Below, one piece after another: positions 63,524-64,000 of a DNA stretch of 64,000 nucleotides (position 1 is the stretch's first letter; each line of letters starts with the position of its first letter). Under the pieces are notes generated by a model that searched no databases, was not told the origin of the DNA, and saw nothing but the letters and a program-made list of their open reading frames with translations. The translations under genes and the position numbers were made by a program. Location of the stretch: positions 558,001 through 622,000 of the forward strand of contig JACKKG010000001.1 of the NCBI GenBank assembly GCA_020637515.1, written 5' to 3'. Origin of the DNA: Rhodobacter sp. (lineage in GTDB: Bacteria > Pseudomonadota > Alphaproteobacteria > Rhodobacterales > Rhodobacteraceae).

Positions 63524-64000
63524 TCACTCTGCGGGGACGGCCCGTTGCGTGCGCGGCGCGCCGAAATGGCGGCGGTTCAGCGTGAACACCAGCGCAATCA
63601 TGGCGAATTGCGAGGCCAGCGCGATCGCGACCAGCACCCAGTAGACGGCGCTGAACTTGTCCACCAGGCCGACGGCCACCATCCCCTTGTGGATGAAGAA
63701 CTGCATCAGCACCGTGAACCCGACGCCGGGGCAGACCAGGGCATAGCTCATGACCGAGGTTTCGCGCCCCCAGATGAACCGCCGGCCATAGCTGTGCCGA
63801 TTCAGGATCAGGAACCCGAACAGCCCGAACAGCACCTGGATCGACACCATCTTGGCCAGGAACATGAAGGTCTGCGCATCGGTGGCATGGCCTTCGAACT
63901 GGGTGCCCAGCCCGTGCGTCTGGCGCATCATCAGGATGCCCAGGATGGTCATCAACGGGATCAGGATCATCAGCGTCGGCGCGGTTTCGGCGGTGGTGCC
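63524..64000 (-). CDS. Polytopic membrane protein, C-terminal part (5' end outside window)
   Basis: The frame is open to the right edge and gives 158 residues; an ATG at 63970 is probably internal because the open reading continues upstream. About four transmembrane helices are seen: LMILIPLMTILGILMM, MFLAKMVSIQVLFGLFGFLI, SVMSYALVCPGVGFTVLMQF and VYWVLVAIALASQFAMIALV. The segment NRHSYGRRFIWGRETSVMS between helices resembles membrane proteins found near sulfur genes in this lineage, but I cannot name the family. A terminator follows. Confidence 0.55.
   Translation of the reverse strand, partial: GTTAETAPTLMILIPLMTILGILMMRQTHGLGTQFEGHATDAQTFMFLAKMVSIQVLFGLFGFLILNRHSYGRRFIWGRETSVMSYALVCPGVGFTVLMQFFIHKGMVAVGLVDKFSAVYWVLVAIALASQFAMIALVFTLNRRHFGAPRTQRAVPAE

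Overview
The window is a chromosomal segment from a high-G+C alphaproteobacterium, most likely of the Rhodobacteraceae/Roseobacter lineage. The assignment rests on lineage-typical genes: the DUF3035 (BamF) lipoprotein, the DUF1674 succinate dehydrogenase assembly factor, a membrane-anchored CycM-type cytochrome c, a PheA whose ACT domain carries ESYM in place of ESRP, a YejABEF peptide importer, CtrA-like sites before flagellar genes, and a beta-hydroxyaspartate (bhc) gene cluster. About 62 protein genes are seen, packed with many 4-nt ATGA overlaps. There is no rRNA, tRNA, CRISPR array, transposase, integrase or replication origin.

Layout. 1-6945: end of an HlyD-type secretion adaptor, then housekeeping and stress genes (RidA, GDPD, a FemAB-like protein, GST, PCD, peroxiredoxin, ferredoxin reductase, rsmD). 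6942-15794: a DUF1643 gene, tex, an operon of UMF1 transporter, MepA lipoprotein and a phytase-like esterase, then two overlapping membrane-associated GTPase genes. 15895-19379: dapB, rbfA, a phosphodiester glycosidase and selO.

19376-26522 is the metabolic highlight. bhcABCD (aminotransferase, dehydratase, aldolase, iminosuccinate reductase) run on the minus strand, divergent from bhcR (IclR family). Together they encode the beta-hydroxyaspartate cycle, which turns two glyoxylate into oxaloacetate. A second-type GAPDH gene and a 2-oxo acid hydratase gene follow in the same direction. The bhcR-bhcA gap holds two near-identical TTTTTC-N7-GAAA sites 53 bp apart. The bhcC-bhcD gap holds a copy of a dispersed repeat that supplies the ribosome-binding site of bhcD.

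26573-37300: hemP, an SDR/AbrB pair, pheA, cycM, and yejABEF with a glycosyltransferase. 37372-43109: flagellar operon motB-flgE-flgK-flgL-flgI (minus strand). 43168-46969: a phosphoesterase, then an IclR regulator divergent from a self-sufficient P450-reductase-ferredoxin fusion. 47024-60405: folate and purine genes and cell-envelope genes (5-FTHF cyclo-ligase, rsmB, heparinase II/III-like, purH, lspA, bamF, two M16 peptidase genes, a pentapeptide-repeat gene that looks frameshifted, mutL, rmuC). 60406-64000: a low-coding gap with a palindrome, two tandem paralogous secreted four-cysteine proteins of unknown function, acuI, a DsrE-like periplasmic protein and a truncated membrane-protein gene.

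In physiological terms the bhc cluster handles C2 compounds by way of glyoxylate. AcuI removes acryloyl-CoA, so both fit a marine or phototrophic lifestyle built on small organic acids. Assignments come from reading motifs; no database search was run.
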